Shown here: positions 25,880 through 38,823 of the stretch, one piece after another
Position numbering within the stretch: the stretch's first letter is position 1
How the letters are laid out: each line of letters begins with the position of its first letter
From: Loxodes magnus
Lineage: Eukaryota; Ciliophora; Karyorelictea; Loxodida; Loxodidae
Reading direction: 5' to 3'
DNA length: 64,000 bases
Assembly: GCA_946699065.1 (NCBI GenBank)
Contig: CAMPDV010002375.1
Span: 1-64,000, forward strand
Program-made: the position numbers and the translations under genes
The notes under the pieces: model-generated
What the model was told of the DNA's origin: nothing
The model's database searches: none
What the model saw: only the letters and a program-made list of their open reading frames with translations

Positions 25880-28800
25880 AAAATTTCGTATTCTCACTTC
25901 AAAATACTTATAAAAACAATGTTTTTTTTTACTTTAAAAATTACACAACTATTTTCATACATTGTTAACTCACTCTGGTATTAAAATTTCGTATTCTCAC
26001 TTCAAAACACTAATAAAAACAATGTTTTTTTTTACTTTAAAAATTACACAACTATTTTCATACATTGTTAACTCACTCTGGTATTAAAATTTCGTATTCT
26101 CACTTCAAAACACTAATAAAAACAATGTTTTTTTTACTTTAAAATTACACAACTATTTTTCATACATTGTTAACTCACTCTGGTATTAAAATTTCGTATT
26201 CTCACTTCAAAACACTAATAAAAACAATGTTTTTTTTTACTTTAAAAATTACACAACTATTTTCATACATTGTTAACTCACTCTGGTATTAAAATTTCGT
26301 ATTCTCACTTCAAAATACTTATAAAAACAATGTTTTTTTTTACTTTAAAAATTACACAACTATTTTCATACATTGTTAACTCACTCTGGTATTAAAATTT
26401 CGTATTCTCACTTCAAAACACTAATAAAAACAATGTTTTTTTTTACTTTAAAAATTACACAACTATTTTCATACATTGTTAACTCACTCTGGTATTAAAA
26501 TTTCGTATTCTTTTTCAAAATACTAATAAAAACAATGTTTTTTTTTACTTTAAAAATTACACAACTATTTTCATACATTGTTAACTCACTCTGGTATTAA
26601 AATTTCGTATTCTCACTTCAAAACACTAATAAAAACAATGTTTTTTTTACTTTAAAAATTACACAACTATTTTTCATACATTGTTAACTCACTCTGGTAT
26701 TAAAATTTCGTATTCTCACTTCAAAATACTTATAAAAACAATGTTTTTTTTTACTTTAAAAATTACACAACTATTTTTCATACATTGTTAACTCACTCTG
26801 GTATTAAAATTTCGTATTCTCACTTCAAAACACTAATAAAACAATGTTTTTTTTTTACTTTAAAAATTACACAACTATTTTCATACATTGTTAACTCACT
26901 CTGGTATTAAAATTTCGTATTCTCACTTCAAAACACTAATAAAAACAATGTTTTTTTTTTACTTTAAAAATTACACAACTATTTTTCATACATTGTTAAC
27001 TCACTCTGGTATTAAAATTTCGTATTCTCACTTCAAAATACTTATAAAAACAATGTTTTTTTTTACTTTAAAAATTACACAACTATTTTCATACATTGTT
27101 AACTCACTCTGGTATTAAAATTTCGTATTCTCACTTCAAAACACTAATAAAAACAATGTTTTTTTTTACTTTAAAAATTACACAACTATTTTTTCATACA
27201 TTGTTAACTCACTCTGGTATTAAAATTTCGTATTCTCACTTCAAAACACTAATAAAACAATGTTTTTTTTTTACTTTAAAAATTACACAACTATTTTCAT
27301 ACATTGTTAACTCACTCTGGTATTAAAATTTCGTATTCTCACTTCAAAATACTTATAAAAACAATGTTTTTTTTTACTTTAAAAAATTACACAACTATTT
27401 TCATACATTGTTAACTCACTCTGGTATTAAAATTTCGTATTCTCACTTCAAAACACTAATAAAAACAATGTTTTTTTTTTACTTTAAAAATTACACAACT
27501 ATTTTCATACATTGTTAACTCACTCTGGTATTAAAATTTCGTATTCTCACTTCAAAACACTAATAAAAACAATGTTTTTTTTACTTTAAAAATTACACAA
27601 CTATTTTTCATACATTGTTAACTCACTCTGGTATTATAAATTTCGTATTCTCACTTCAAAACACTAATAAAAACAATGTTTTTTTTACTTTAAAAATTAC
27701 ACAACTATTTTTCATACATTGTTAACTCACTCTGGTATTAAAATTTCGTATTCTCACTTCAAAACACTAATAAAAACAATGTTTTTTTTTACTTTAAAAA
27801 TTACACAACTATTTTTCATACATTGTTAACTCACTCTGGTATTAAAATTTCGTATTCTCACTTCAAAACACTAATAAAAACAATGTTTTTTTTTTACTTT
27901 AAAAATTACACAACTATTTTTCATTACATTGTTAACTCACTCTGGTATTAAAATTTCGTATTCTCACTTCAAAATACTTATAAAAAATATGTTTTTTTTT
28001 TACTTTAAAAATTACACAACTATTTTTCATACATTGTTAACTCACTCTGGTATTAAAATTTCGTATTCTCACTTCAAAATACTTATAAAAACAATGTTTT
28101 TTTTTACTTTAAAAATTACACAACTATTTTTCATACATTGTTAACTCACTCTGGTATTAAAATTTCGTATTCTCACTTCAAAATACTTATAAAAACAATG
28201 TTTTTTTTTACTTTAAAAATTACACAACTATTTTTCATACATTGTTAACTCACTCTGGTATTAAAATTTCGTATTCTCACTTCAAAACACTAATAAAAAC
28301 AATGTTTTTTTTACTTTAAAAATTACACAACTATTTTTCATACATTGTTAACTCACTCTGGTATTAAAATTTCGTATTCTCACTTCAAAACACTAATAAA
28401 AACAATGTTTTTTTTTACTTTAAAAATTACACAACTATTTTTCATACATTGTTAACTCACTCTGGTATTAAAATTTCGTATTCTCACTTCAAAAACACTA
28501 ATAAAAACAATGTTTTTTTTACTTTAAAAAATTACACAACTATTTTTCATACATTGTTAACTCACTCTGGTATTAAAATTTCGTATTCTCACCTCAAAAA
28601 CACTTATAAAACAATGTTTTTTTTTACTTTAAAAATTACACAACTATTTTTCATACATTGTTAACTCACTCTGGTATTAAAATTTCGTATTCTCACTTCA
28701 AAACACTAATAAAAACAATGTTTTTTTTACTTTAAAAATTACACAACTATTTTTCATACATTGTTAACTCACTCTGGTATTAAAATTTCGTATTCTCACT

Positions 28801-30233
28801 TCAAAACACTAATAAAAACAATGTTTTTTTTACTTTAAAAATTACACAACTATTTTTTCATACATTGTTAACTCACTCTGGTATTAAAATTTCGTATTCT
28901 CACTTCAAAATACTTATAAAAACAATGTTTTTTTTACTTTAAAAATTACACAACTATTTTTCATACATTGTTAACTCACTCTGGTATTAAAATTTCGTAT
29001 TCTCACTTCAAAACACTAATAAAAACAATGTTTTTTTTACTTTAAAAATTACACAACTATTTTTCATACATTGTTAACTCACTCTGGTATTAAAATTTCG
29101 TATTCTCACTTCAAAACACTAATAAAAACAATGTTTTTTTTTACTTTAAAAATTACACAACTATTTTTCATACATTGTTAACTCACTCTGGTATTAAAAA
29201 TTTCGTATTCTCACTTCAAAATACTTATAAAAATATGTTTTTTTTTTACTTTAAAAATTACACAACTATTTTTCATACATTGTTAACTCACTCTGGTATT
29301 AAAATTTCGTATTCTCACTTCAAAATACTTATAAAAACAATGTTTTTTTTACTTTAAAAATTACACAACTATTTTTCATACATTGTTAACTCACTCTGGT
29401 ATTAAAATTTCGTATTCTCACTTCAAAACACTAATAAAAACAATGTTTTTTTTACTTTAAAAATTACACAACTATTTTTCATACATTGTTAACTCACTCT
29501 GGTATTAAAATTTCGTATTCTCACTTCAAAACACTAATAAAAACAATGTTTTTTTTTTACTTTAAAAATTACACAACTATTTTTCATACATTGTTAACTC
29601 ACTCTGGTATTAAAATTTCGTATTCTCACTTCAAAACACTAATAAAAACAATGTTTTTTTTACTTTAAAAATTACACAACTATTTTTCATACATTGTTAA
29701 CTCACTCTGGTATTAAAATTTCGTATTCTCACTTCAAAACACTAATAAAAACAATGTTTTTTTTACTTTAAAAATTACACAACTATTTTTCATACATTGT
29801 TAACTCACTCTGGTATTAAAATTTCGTATTCTCACTTCAAAACACTAATAAAAAACAATGTTTTTTTTACTTTAAAAATTACACAACTATTTTTCATACA
29901 TTGTTAACTCACTCTGGTATTAAAATTTCGTATTCTCACTTCAAAACACTAATAAAAACAATGTTTTTTTTTACTTTAAAATTACACAACTATTTTTCAT
30001 ACATTGTTAACTCACTCTGGTATTAAAATTTCGTATTCTCACTTCAAAACACTAATAAAAAACAATGTTTTTTTTTACTTTAAAAATTACACAACTATTT
30101 TTCATACATTGTTAACTCACTCTGGTATTAAAATTTCGTATTCTCACTTCAAAACACTAATAAAAACAATGTTTTTTTTTACTTTAAAAATTACACAACT
30201 ATTTTTCATACATTGTTAACTCACTCTGGTATT
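25880..30233 (+). repeat. Mixed sub-domain with a cluster of private indels
   Basis: A, B, C, E and G copies without a clear higher-order period. Between about 27.19 and 30.07 kb, single-copy length errors are unusually dense. Examples are six T near 27,189 and 28,852, six A near 27,381, 28,526, 29,850 and 30,060, gtattataaa at 27,631, tcattacatt at 27,921, and four A near 29,987. No unique sequence is embedded. Confidence 0.85.
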
Positions 30234-30336
30234 AAAATTTCGTATTCTCACTTCAAAATACTTATAAAAATATGTTTTTTTTTTACTTTAAAAATTACAC
30301 AACTATTTTCATACATTGTTAACTCACTCTGGTATT
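30234..30336 (+). repeat. Variant class G example (ttataaaaatatg, ten T)
   Basis: aaaaacaatg becomes aaaaatatg, one base shorter, nearly always with a ten-T run that restores length. It appears near 14,340 and 16,100, becomes common at 27.9-35.4 kb, 42.5-44.0 kb and 49.9-55.7 kb, and is absent from the last 8 kb as far as I can see. Confidence 0.88.
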
Positions 30337-31162
30337 AAAATTTCGTATTCTCACTTCAAAATACTTATAAAAACAATGTTTTTTTTTACTTTAAAAATTA
30401 CACAACTATTTTCATACATTGTTAACTCACTCTGGTATTAAAATTTCGTATTCTCACTTCAAAATACTTATAAAAACAATGTTTTTTTTTACTTTAAAAA
30501 TTACACAACTATTTTCATACATTGTTAACTCACTCTGGTATTAAAATTTCGTATTCTCACTTCAAAACACTAATAAAAACAATGTTTTTTTTACTTTAAA
30601 AATTACACAACTATTTTTCATACATTGTTAACTCACTCTGGTATTAAAATTTCGTATTCTCACTTCAAAATACTTATAAAAACAATGTTTTTTTTTACTT
30701 TAAAAATTACACAACTATTTTCATACATTGTTAACTCACTCTGGTATTAAAATTTCGTATTCTCACTTCAAAATACTTATAAAAACAATGTTTTTTTTTA
30801 CTTTAAAAATTACACAACTATTTTTCATACATTGTTAACTCACTCTGGTATTAAAATTTCGTATTCTCACTTCAAAATACTTATAAAAACAATGTTTTTT
30901 TTTACTTTAAAAATTACACAACTATTTTTCATACATTGTTAACTCACTCTGGTATTAAAATTTCGTATTCTCACTTCAAAATACTTATAAAAACAATGTT
31001 TTTTTTTACTTTAAAAATTACACAACTATTTTCATACATTGTTAACTCACTCTGGTATTAAAATTTCGTATTCTCACTTCAAAACACTAATAAAAACAAT
31101 GTTTTTTTTACTTTAAAAATTACACAACTATTTTTCATACATTGTTAACTCACTCTGGTATT

Positions 31163-31266
31163 AAAATTTCGTATTCTCACTTCAAAATACTTATAAAAAC
31201 AATGTTTTTTTTTACTTTAAAAATTACACAACTATTTTTAATACATTGTTAACTCACTCTGGTATT
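31163..31266 (+). repeat. Variant class J example (atttttaatac)
   Basis: C to A in the catac segment gives aatacattg. Apart from one copy near 17,597 and a partial look-alike (cataaattg) near 8,839, J copies lie between 31.2 and 54.3 kb. Confidence 0.87.
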
Positions 31267-31682
31267 AAAATTTCGTATTCTCACTTCAAAATACTTATAA
31301 AAATATGTTTTTTTTTTACTTTAAAAATTACACAACTATTTTTCATACATTGTTAACTCACTCTGGTATTAAAATTTGTATTCTCACTTCAAAATACTTA
31401 TAAAAACAATGTTTTTTTTTTACTTTAAAAATTACACAACTATTTTTCATACATTGTTAACTCACTCTGGTATTAAAATTTCGTATTCTCACTTCAAAAC
31501 ACTAATAAAAACAATGTTTTTTTTTACTTTAAAAATTACACAACTATTTTTCATACATTGTTAACTCACTCTGGTATTAAAATTTCGTATTCTCACTTCA
31601 AAACACTAATAAAAACAATGTTTTTTTTTACTTTAAAAATTACACAACTATTTTTCATACATTGTTAACTCACTCTGGTATT

Positions 31683-33133
31683 AAAATTTCGTATTCTCAC
31701 TTCAAAATACTTATAAAAATATGTTTTTTTTTTACTTTAAAAATTACACAACTATTTTCATACATTGTTAACTCACTCTGGTATTAAAATTTCGTATTCT
31801 CACTTCAAAATACTTATAAAAACAATGTTTTTTTTTACTTTAAAAATTACACAACTATTTTTCATACATTGTTAACTCACTCTGGTATTAAAATTTCGTA
31901 TTCTCACTTCAAAATACTTATAAAAACAATGTTTTTTTTTACTTTAAAAATTACACAACTATTTTCATACATTGTTAACTCACTCTGGTATTAAAATTTC
32001 GTATTCTCACTTCAAAACACTAATAAAAACAATGTTTTTTTTACTTTAAAAATTACACAACTATTTTTCATACATTGTTAACTCACTCTGGTATTAAAAT
32101 TTCGTATTCTCACTTCAAAATACTTATAAAAACAATGTTTTTTTTTACTTTAAAAATTACACAACTATTTTCATACATTGTTAACTCACTCTGGTATTAA
32201 AATTTCGTATTCTCACTTCAAAATACTTATAAAAACAATGTTTTTTTTTACTTTAAAAATTACACAACTATTTTTCATACATTGTTAACTCACTCTGGTA
32301 TTAAAATTTCGTATTCTCACTTCAAAATACTTATAAAAACAATGTTTTTTTTTACTTTAAAAATTACACAACTATTTTTCATACATTGTTAACTCACTCT
32401 GGTATTAAAATTTCGTATTCTCACTTCAAAATACTTATAAAAACAATGTTTTTTTTTACTTTAAAAATTACACAACTATTTTCATACATTGTTAACTCAC
32501 TCTGGTATTAAAATTTCGTATTCTCACTTCAAAACACTAATAAAAACAATGTTTTTTTTACTTTAAAAATTACACAACTATTTTTCATACATTGTTAACT
32601 CACTCTGGTATTAAAATTTCGTATTCTCACTTCAAAATACTTATAAAAACAATGTTTTTTTTTTACTTTAAAAATTACACAACTATTTTTAATACATTGT
32701 TAACTCACTCTGGTATTAAAATTTCGTATTCTCACTTCAAAATACTTATAAAAATATGTTTTTTTTTTACTTTAAAAATTACACAACTATTTTTCATACA
32801 TTGTTAACTCACTCTGGTATTAAAATTTGTATTCTCACTTCAAAATACTTATAAAAACAATGTTTTTTTTTTACTTTAAAAATTACACAACTATTTTTCA
32901 TACATTGTTAACTCACTCTGGTATTAAAATTTCGTATTCTCACTTCAAAATACTTATAAAAATATGTTTTTTTTTTACTTTAAAAATTACACAACTATTT
33001 TTAATACATTGTTAACTCACTCTGGTATTAAAATTTCGTATTCTCACTTCAAAATACTTATAAAAATATGTTTTTTTTTTACTTTAAAAATTACACAACT
33101 ATTTTTCATACATTGTTAACTCACTCTGGTATT
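31683..33133 (+). repeat. 14-monomer higher-order unit, copy 2 (1,451 bp)
   Basis: Order: G, B, B, A8, B, B, B, B, A8, B/J, G, F/B, G/J, G. The last two positions differ from copy 1, where both are A9. The end of this copy has been re-amplified as the J-G-F trimer. Confidence 0.83.
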
Positions 33134-33237
33134 AAAATTTGTATTCTCACTTCAAAATACTTATAAAAACAATGTTTTTTTTTTACTTTAAAAATTACAC
33201 AACTATTTTTCATACATTGTTAACTCACTCTGGTATT
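32613..33237 (+). repeat. Trimer J-G-F in two tandem units (about 312 bp each)
   Basis: Unit 1 (32,613-32,925) is B/J, G, F/B and unit 2 (32,926-33,237) is G/J, G, F/B. The two CpG-less F copies at 32,822 and 33,134 are 312 bp apart. This overlaps the end of the second 14-monomer copy, so it is a later, nested duplication. Confidence 0.75.
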
Positions 33238-36200
33238 AAAATTTCGTATTCTCACTTCAAAATACTTATAAAAATATGTTTTTTTTTTACTTTAAAAATT
33301 ACACAACTATTTTTCATACATTGTTAACTCACTCTGGTATTAAAATTTCGTATTCTCACTTCAAAATACTTATAAAAACAATGTTTTTTTTTACTTTAAA
33401 AATTACACAACTATTTTTAATACATTGTTAACTCACTCTGGTATTAAAATTTCGTATTCTCACTTCAAAATACTTATAAAAACAATGTTTTTTTTTACTT
33501 TAAAAATTACACAACTATTTTTCATACATTGTTAACTCACTCTGGTATTAAAATTTCGTATTCTCACTTCAAAACACTAATAAAAACAATGTTTTTTTTA
33601 CTTTAAAAATTACACAACTATTTTTCATACATTGTTAACTCACTCTGGTATTAAAATTTCGTATTCTCACTTCAAAACACTAATAAAAACAATGTTTTTT
33701 TTTTTACTTTAAAAATTACACAACTATTTTTCATACATTGTTAACTCACTCTGGTATTAAAATTTCGTATTCTCACTTCAAAACACTAATAAAAACAATG
33801 TTTTTTTTACTTTAAAAATTACACAACTATTTTTCATACATTGTTAACTCACTCTGGTATTAAAATTTCGTATTCTCACTTCAAAACACTAATAAAAACA
33901 ATGTTTTTTTTTACTTTAAAAATTACACAACTATTTTTCATACATTGTTAACTCACTCTGGTATTAAAATTTCGTATTCTCACTTCAAAACACTAATAAA
34001 AACAATGTTTTTTTTACTTTAAAAATTACACAACTATTTTTCATACATTGTTAACTCACTCTGGTATTAAAATTTCGTATTCTCACTTCAAAACACTAAT
34101 AAAAACAATGTTTTTTTTTACTTTAAAAATTACACAACTATTTTTCATACATTGTTAACTCACTCTGGTATTAAAATTTCGTATTCTCACTTCAAAACAC
34201 TAATAAAAACAATGTTTTTTTTTACTTTAAAAATTACACAACTATTTTTAATACATTGTTAACTCACTCTGGTATTAAAATTTCGTATTCTCACTTCAAA
34301 ACACTAATAAAAATATGTTTTTTTTACTTTAAAAATTACACAACTATTTTCATACATTGTTAACTCACTCTGGTATTAAAATTTCGTATTCTCACTTCAA
34401 AACACTAATAAAAACAATGTTTTTTTTTACTTTAAAAATTACACAACTATTTTTCATACATTGTTAACTCACTCTGGTATTAAAATTTCGTATTCTCACT
34501 TCAAAACACTTATAAAACAATGTTTTTTTTTACTTTAAAAATTACACAACTATTTTCATACATTGTTAACTCACTCTGGTATTAAAATTTCGTATTCTCA
34601 CTTCAAAATACTTATAAAAACAATGTTTTTTTTTACTTTAAAAATTACACAACTATTTTTCATACATTGTTAACTCACTCTGGTATTAAAATTTCGTATT
34701 CTCACTTCAAAATACTTATAAAAACAATGTTTTTTTTTACTTTAAAAATTACACAACTATTTTTCATACATTGTTAACTCACTCTGGTATTAAAATTTCG
34801 TATTCTCACTTCAAAACACTAATAAAAACAATGTTTTTTTTTACTTTAAAAATTACACAACTATTTTCATACATTGTTAACTCACTCTGGTATTAAAATT
34901 TCGTATTCTCACTTCAAAACACTAATAAAAACAATGTTTTTTTTACTTTAAAAATTACACAACTATTTTTCATACATTGTTAACTCACTCTGGTATTAAA
35001 ATTTCGTATTCTCACTTCAAAATACTAATAAAAATATGTTTTTTTTTTACTTTAAAAATTACACAACTATTTTTCATACATTGTTAACTCACTCTGGTAT
35101 TAAAATTTCGTATTCTCACTTCAAAATACTTATAAAAACAATGTTTTTTTTTACTTTAAAAATTACACAACTATTTTTCATACATTGTTAACTCACTCTG
35201 GTATTAAAATTTCGTATTCTCACTTCAAAACACTAATAAAAACAATGTTTTTTTTTTACTTTAAAAATTACACAACTATTTTTCATACATTGTTAACTCA
35301 CTCTGGTATTAAAATTTCGTATTCTCACTTCAAAATACTTATAAAAATATGTTTTTTTTTTACTTTAAAAATTACACAACTATTTTTCATACATTGTTAA
35401 CTCACTCTGGTATTAAAATTTCGTATTCTCACTTCAAAACACTAATAAAAACAATGTTTTTTTTACTTTAAAAATTACACAACTATTTTTCATACATTGT
35501 TAACTCACTCTGGTATTAAAATTTCGTATTCTCACTTCAAAACACTAATAAAAACAATGTTTTTTTTACTTTAAAAATTACACAACTATTTTTCATACAT
35601 TGTTAACTCACTCTGGTATTAAAATTTCGTATTCTCACTTCAAAACACTAATAAAAACAATGTTTTTTTTACTTTAAAAATTACACAACTATTTTTCATA
35701 CATTGTTAACTCACTCTGGTATTAAAATTTCGTATTCTCACTTCAAAACACTAATAAAAACAATGTTTTTTTTTACTTTAAAAATTACACAACTATTTTT
35801 CATACATTGTTAACTCACTCTGGTATTAAAATTTCGTATTCTCACTTCAAAATACTTATAAAAACAATGTTTTTTTTTACTTTAAAAATTACACAACTAT
35901 TTTCATACATTGTTAACTCACTCTGGTATTAAAATTTCGTATTCTCACTTCAAAACACTAATAAAAACAATGTTTTTTTTACTTTAAAAATTACACAACT
36001 ATTTTCATACATTGTTAACTCACTCTGGTATTAAAATTTCGTATTCTCACTTCAAAACACTAATAAAAACAATGTTTTTTTTTACTTTAAAAATTACACA
36101 ACTATTTTTCATACATTGTTAACTCACTCTGGTATTAAAATTTCGTATTCTCACTTCAAAATACTTATAAAAACAATGTTTTTTTTTACTTTAAAAATTA

Positions 36201-36755
36201 CACAACTATTTTCATACATTGTTAACTCACTCTGGTATTAAAATTTCGTATTCTCACTTCAAAACACTAATAAAAACAATGTTTTTTTTTACTTTAAAAA
36301 TTACACAACTATTTTTCATACATTGTTAACTCACTCTGGTATTAAAATTTCGTATTCTCACTTCAAAACACTAATAAAAACAATGTTTTTTTTACTTTAA
36401 AAATTACACAACTATTTTTCATACATTGTTAACTCACTCTGGTATTAAAATTTCGTATTCTCACTTCAAAACACTAATAAAAACAATGTTTTTTTTACTT
36501 TAAAAATTACACAACTATTTTTCATACATTGTTAACTCACTCTGGTATTAAAATTTCGTATTCTCACTTCAAAACACTAATAAAAACAATGTTTTTTTTA
36601 CTTTAAAAATTACACAACTATTTTTCATACATTGTTAACTCACTCTGGTATTAAAATTTCGTATTCTCACTTCAAAACACTAATAAAAACAATGTTTTTT
36701 TTACTTTAAAAATTACACAACTATTTTTCATACATTGTTAACTCACTCTGGTATT
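33238..36755 (+). repeat. A-dominated sub-domain with occasional B, C, G and J
   Basis: Mostly A8 and A9 monomers with B copies at intervals, J copies near 33,419 and 34,250, and G copies near 35,035 and 35,345. It contains the longest T run I saw, eleven, at about 33,695-33,705. I see no strong higher-order period and no unique sequence. Confidence 0.85.
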
Positions 36756-38409
36756 AAAATTTCGTATTCTCACTTCAAAATACTTATAAAAACAATGTTT
36801 TTTTTTACTTTAAAAATTACACAACTATTTTCATACATTGTTAACTCACTCTGGTATTAAAATTTCGTATTCTCACTTCAAAACACTAATAAAAACAATG
36901 TTTTTTTTTACTTTAAAAATTACACAACTATTTTTCATACATTGTTAACTCACTCTGGTATTAAAATTTCGTATTCTCACTTCAAAACACTAATAAAAAC
37001 AATGTTTTTTTTTACTTTAAAAATTACACAACTATTTTTAATACATTGTTAACTCACTCTGGTATTAAAATTTCGTATTCTCACTTCAAAATACTTATAA
37101 AAACAATGTTTTTTTTTACTTTAAAAATTACACAACTATTTTTCATACATTGTTAACTCACTCTGGTATTAAAATTTCGTATTCTCACTTCAAAACACTA
37201 ATAAAAACAATGTTTTTTTTACTTTAAAAATTACACAACTATTTTTCATACATTGTTAACTCACTCTGGTATTAAAATTTCGTATTCTCACTTCAAAACA
37301 CTAATAAAAACAATGTTTTTTTTACTTTAAAAATTACACAACTATTTTTCATACATTGTTAACTCACTCTGGTATTAAAATTTCGTATTCTCACCTCAAA
37401 ACACTAATAAAAACAATGTTTTTTTTACTTTAAAAATTACACAACTATTTTTCATACATTGTTAACTCACTCTGGTATTAAAATTTCGTATTCTCACTTC
37501 AAAACACTAATAAAAACAATGTTTTTTTTACTTTAAAAATTACACAACTATTTTTCATACATTGTTAACTCACTCTGGTATTAAAATTTCGTATTCTCAC
37601 TTCAAAATACTTATAAAAACAATGTTTTTTTTTACTTTAAAAATTACACAACTATTTTCATACATTGTTAACTCACTCTGGTATTAAAATTTCGTATTCT
37701 CACTTCAAAACACTAATAAAAACAATGTTTTTTTTTACTTTAAAAATTACACAACTATTTTTCATACATTGTTAACTCACTCTGGTATTAAAATTTCGTA
37801 TTCTCACTTCAAAACACTAATAAAAACAATGTTTTTTTTTACTTTAAAAATTACACAACTATTTTTAATACATTGTTAACTCACTCTGGTATTAAAATTT
37901 CGTATTCTCACTTCAAAATACTTATAAAAACAATGTTTTTTTTTACTTTAAAAATTACACAACTATTTTTCATACATTGTTAACTCACTCTGGTATTAAA
38001 ATTTCGTATTCTCACTTCAAAACACTAATAAAAACAATGTTTTTTTTACTTTAAAAATTACACAACTATTTTTCATACATTGTTAACTCACTCTGGTATT
38101 AAAATTTCGTATTCTCACTTCAAAACACTAATAAAAACAATGTTTTTTTTACTTTAAAAATTACACAACTATTTTTCATACATTGTTAACTCACTCTGGT
38201 ATTAAAATTTCGTATTCTCACTTCAAAATACTTATAAAAACAATGTTTTTTTTTACTTTAAAAATTACACAACTATTTTTCATACATTGTTAACTCACTC
38301 TGGTATTAAAATTTCGTATTCTCACTTCAAAACACTAATAAAAACAATGTTTTTTTTACTTTAAAAATTACACAACTATTTTTCATACATTGTTAACTCA
38401 CTCTGGTAT
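36756..38409 (+). repeat. 8-monomer duplication (827 bp offset)
   Basis: The order B(4T), A9, A9/J, B, A8, A8 starts at 36,756 and again at 37,583. The J markers at 37,041 and 37,868 are 827 bp apart. Positions 7-8 differ: H/A8, A8 in the first copy and B, A8 in the second. Confidence 0.78.
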
Positions 38410-38823
38410 TAAAATTTCGTATTCTCACTTCAAAACACTAATAAAAACAATGTTTTTTTTACTTTAAAAATTACACAACTATTTTTCATACATTGTTAAC
38501 TCACTCTGGTATTAAAATTTCGTATTCTCACTTCAAAATACTTATAAAAACAATGTTTTTTTTTACTTTAAAAATTACACAACTATTTTTCATACATTGT
38601 TAACTCACTCTGGTATTAAAATTTCGTATTCTCACTTCAAAACACTAATAAAAACAATGTTTTTTTTACTTTAAAAATTACACAACTATTTTTCATACAT
38701 TGTTAACTCACTCTGGTATTAAAATTTCGTATTCTCACCTCAAAACACTAATAAAAACAATGTTTTTTTTACTTTAAAAATTACACAACTATTTTTCATA
38801 CATTGTTAACTCACTCTGGTATT
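37894..38823 (+). repeat. B-A8-A8 trimer in three tandem units (310 bp each)
   Basis: B copies start at 37,894, 38,204 and 38,514, each followed by two A8 copies, and the next marker (F) starts at 38,824. All three units are exactly 310 bp. The last A8 of unit 3 carries the H change. The trimer grows out of the right end of the 8-monomer block. Confidence 0.82.

Larger units (their letters stand above)
30234..31682 (+). repeat. 14-monomer higher-order unit, copy 1 (1,449 bp)
   Basis: Order: G, B, B, A8, B, B, B, B, A8, B/J, G, F/B, A9, A9. The first twelve classes recur in the same order in the next copy. G (tatg at 30,271 and 31,720), J (31,241 and 32,692) and F (31,371 and 32,822) are offset by 1,449-1,451 bp. 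Confidence 0.85.
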
